Below, piece by piece: positions 5,430 to 6,548 of a stretch of DNA of 6,548 bases (the stretch's first letter is position 1; each line of letters begins with the position of its first letter). The translations under genes and the position numbers were made by a program. The stretch lies in contig CALBPH010000789.1 in the NCBI GenBank assembly GCA_937899365.1, forward strand, positions 1 to 6,548. The letters are read 5' to 3'. The notes beneath the pieces are model-generated. The model was not told the origin of the DNA. It was given only the letters and a program-made list of their open reading frames with translations, and made no database searches. The DNA comes from an uncultured Leptolyngbya sp. (GTDB lineage: Bacteria; Cyanobacteriota; Cyanobacteriia; Phormidesmidales; Phormidesmidaceae).

Positions 5430-5789
5430 TTACACCTGAGTCAGCTCAATAATGTGGCCGTCTGGATCACAAATGAATATAGCTGTGCGGCCTGATGAAC
5501 TGGACTGCATGGGTATGGCAGCCTCGGTTAACTGCTGTTTAACGGTTGTTAAATCTGCGATCGCAAATGCTAAATGGGGTCGACGTCCCCACTTTTCCTC
5601 AGGAGTTGGCCGCTCATAGTGACGCTCCGCTTCAATTAAATGAATTTGGATTGGACCCAACTGATACCAGGTCCCCGCAAATTTCAGAGTGCGTTCAACC
5701 TTTGTTAGTCCCAGAACTGTTCCATAAAAATGTTCCGCCGCCGCCAAATTTGAGACATTAATAGCTGCATGCAGCAGAGCCTGTAACAT
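5430..5789 (-). CDS. VOC (glyoxalase/bleomycin-resistance fold) family protein
   Basis: This 119-residue single-domain protein has the paired beta-alpha-beta-beta-beta layout of the vicinal oxygen chelate superfamily. Half one runs from LLHAAINVSNLAAAEHFYGTVLGL (written as LLHAAINV then AAAEHFYGTVLGL, 5-28) to IQIHLIE (47-53). Half two runs from RPHLAFAIADL (70-80) to FICDPDGHIIELTQ (105-118). Likely metal-binding positions are His7, His50 (or Glu53), His72 and Glu115, all present. Members include glyoxalases, dioxygenases and antibiotic-binding proteins; the specific reaction cannot be assigned. The ATG at 5789 is preceded by GAGAG about 8 nt upstream. It may be co-transcribed with the SGNH gene. 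A TACAAT -10-like hexamer lies upstream within a palindrome. Confidence 0.88.
   Translation of the reverse strand: MLQALLHAAINVSNLAAAEHFYGTVLGLTKVERTLKFAGTWYQLGPIQIHLIEAERHYERPTPEEKWGRRPHLAFAIADLTTVKQQLTEAAIPMQSSSSGRTAIFICDPDGHIIELTQV
5557..5564. repeat. HIP1 octamer GCGATCGC (inside the VOC gene)
   Basis: Exact match, in coding sequence for Ala-Ile-Ala (residues 76-78). Confidence 0.85.
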
Positions 5790-5821
5790 TTTTTAATCTC
5801 TCACGTAGTTACGTTATTGTG

Positions 5822-5834
5822 TCGATTGTATCGA
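5822..5834 (-). promoter_or_regulatory. Palindrome enclosing a -10-like element upstream of the VOC gene
   Basis: TCGAT and ATCGA (5822-5826 and 5830-5834) are inverted copies around a 3-nt centre. Read on the minus strand they enclose TACAAT, one mismatch from the -10 consensus, about 35 nt upstream of the VOC start. The best -35 candidate, TTGGTG, is 19 nt away and weak. A repressor site overlapping the promoter is possible but unproven. Confidence 0.3.
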
Positions 5835-5922
5835 GCCTACGCTGCATGCCACCAATCTAATCAGTGCTCATGTCTGTGACTCTTCTAATAACTTGGGCTT
5901 ACTAAAAGCACCTACAGAAGAT

Positions 5923-5955
5923 ATAGCTGATAACGTATTCACACGTATCAGCTAT
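5923..5955 (+). promoter_or_regulatory. 13-bp inverted repeat in the leader of the response-regulator gene
   Basis: ATAGCTGAT-A-ACGT (5923-5936) pairs with ACGTATCAGCTAT (5943-5955): 13 pairs, one bulged A (5932), 6-nt loop. It ends 41 nt before the ATG of the response regulator. There is no gene upstream on this strand that would need a terminator, so an operator or 5' leader stem is more likely. A weak promoter (TTACTA, 17 nt, TATAGC) overlaps its left edge. Confidence 0.45.
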
Positions 5956-5996
5956 GTATTAACCACGTTTTTCCTTGTGTATTTCTGCGCCAATCT

Positions 5997-6548
5997 ATGA
6001 GTACCATTAGTCCTTTAAATGGGGTGCCAATTTTAACTCGGTGCAAGCCTCGACTCTTAGTAGTAGACGATGAGCCAGATAACCTGGCGTTGCTCTACCG
6101 TACCTTTCGTCGAGATTACCAAGTGATTAAGGCTGAAAGCGGTAGAAAGGCCCTCGAGGTATTGGAAGATGACGGTGAAGTGGCCGTCATTATTTCTGAT
6201 CAGCGGATGCCTGAAATGACAGGAACTGAGTTTCTGAGTAAAACGGTACCTGACTTTCCAGATACGGTTCGGATTATTCTCACAGGCTTTACGGACGTTG
6301 AGGATTTGGTGCAAGCCATTAATAATGGCCAGGTTTATCGCTACATTACTAAGCCCTGGGAACCCAGTACCCTCAGACAGCTAGTACACCAGGCCGCCCA
6401 CACCTATGAACTCCTCAAGCAAAGCAACCACGCCCTCTATGTTGCTGAGCGACAGGCCCAGCTGATAGAGCAAGTGGCCCAGCTAGCAACCATGGACATA
6501 GCCGGCAGCGAGGCGCTCCAACTGATTGCCGATGGCTGGGGCCAAATC
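5997..6548 (+). CDS. Response regulator, receiver domain followed by probable GAF domain (5' part)
   Basis: The first 184 residues are present and the frame runs off the right edge. Residues 19-135 form a CheY-like receiver domain. Its acidic pocket is Asp24-Asp25, the phosphorylation site is Asp68 in IISDQRMPEMTG, the switch residue is Thr96 (IILTGFTD), and Lys119 is in YITKPWEP. All key residues are intact, so it should accept phosphate from a histidine kinase. A helical stretch follows (about 130-165, ending VAERQAQLIEQVAQLA), then LQLIADGWGQI, which resembles the start of a GAF sensor domain. Cyanobacterial proteins with this type of receiver often continue into GAF, histidine-kinase or cyclase domains; the output is outside the window. 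The ATG at 5997 is the only sensible start: an in-frame stop lies at 5931-5933 and there is no clear Shine-Dalgarno sequence, which is common in cyanobacteria. Confidence 0.93.
   Translation, partial: MSTISPLNGVPILTRCKPRLLVVDDEPDNLALLYRTFRRDYQVIKAESGRKALEVLEDDGEVAVIISDQRMPEMTGTEFLSKTVPDFPDTVRIILTGFTDVEDLVQAINNGQVYRYITKPWEPSTLRQLVHQAAHTYELLKQSNHALYVAERQAQLIEQVAQLATMDIAGSEALQLIADGWGQI

Larger units (their letters stand above)
5790..5996. other. Divergent intergenic region between VOC and response-regulator genes
   Basis: This stretch of 207 nt separates two divergent genes and must hold both promoters. Apart from the two inverted repeats listed separately, there is a small palindrome ACGTA-AC-TACGT (minus strand, 5802-5813) close to the VOC start. 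I see no small gene or RNA gene. Confidence 0.5.

Noticed and set aside
6057..6314. Minus-strand frame of 85 codons at the right end
   Set aside because: It is a shadow of the receiver domain, which has every expected catalytic residue on the plus strand.
1..6548. CRISPR array, insertion sequence, tRNA or prophage
   Set aside because: No regularly spaced repeats, transposase-like or integrase-like frames, target-site duplications or cloverleaf signatures were seen on either strand.

Overview
The window looks like cyanobacterial chromosome. It holds four copies of the HIP1 octamer GCGATCGC. The ThiC is the short cyanobacterial-type form opening MRTNWIA. The response regulator at the right end resembles the receiver-GAF signalling proteins common in filamentous cyanobacteria. 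Base composition is moderate, and I see no mobile element, tRNA, rRNA or CRISPR array. The genus cannot be fixed from this sequence; a Leptolyngbya/Nodosilinea-like filamentous group is only a guess.

Layout, left to right. (1) Positions 1-943, plus strand: the 3' part of a vanadium-dependent haloperoxidase-family gene, cut by the window edge, overlapped by ATGA with a small gene for a proline-rich protein with a C-terminal membrane anchor. (2) Positions 944-1168: a convergent intergenic region with four inverted repeats, the last being a good bidirectional terminator. (3) Positions 1169 to about 4306, minus strand: a thiamin operon read as TPP riboswitch, then a sodium:solute symporter-family transporter, then thiC. 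(4) Positions 4369-5789, minus strand: a membrane-anchored SGNH hydrolase, with a small VOC/glyoxalase-fold protein upstream of it on the same strand. (5) Positions 5790-5996: a divergent regulatory region with two inverted repeats. (6) Positions 5997-6548, plus strand: the start of a response regulator that runs off the right edge.

The clearest functional unit is the thiamin operon. One TPP aptamer lies in front of the transporter, and thiC follows 85 nt behind with no aptamer of its own. One ligand-sensing leader therefore probably controls both a transporter and the pyrimidine (HMP) synthase of thiamin synthesis. This suggests that the transporter imports thiamin or an HMP-type precursor.

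The most unusual coding observation is in the haloperoxidase. The motifs around the active site are well preserved, but the histidine expected to bind vanadate is leucine (codon 432-434), and the serine of the SGH motif is alanine. Together with the coupled tail-anchored protein, this could be a catalytically altered, membrane-associated version of the enzyme.
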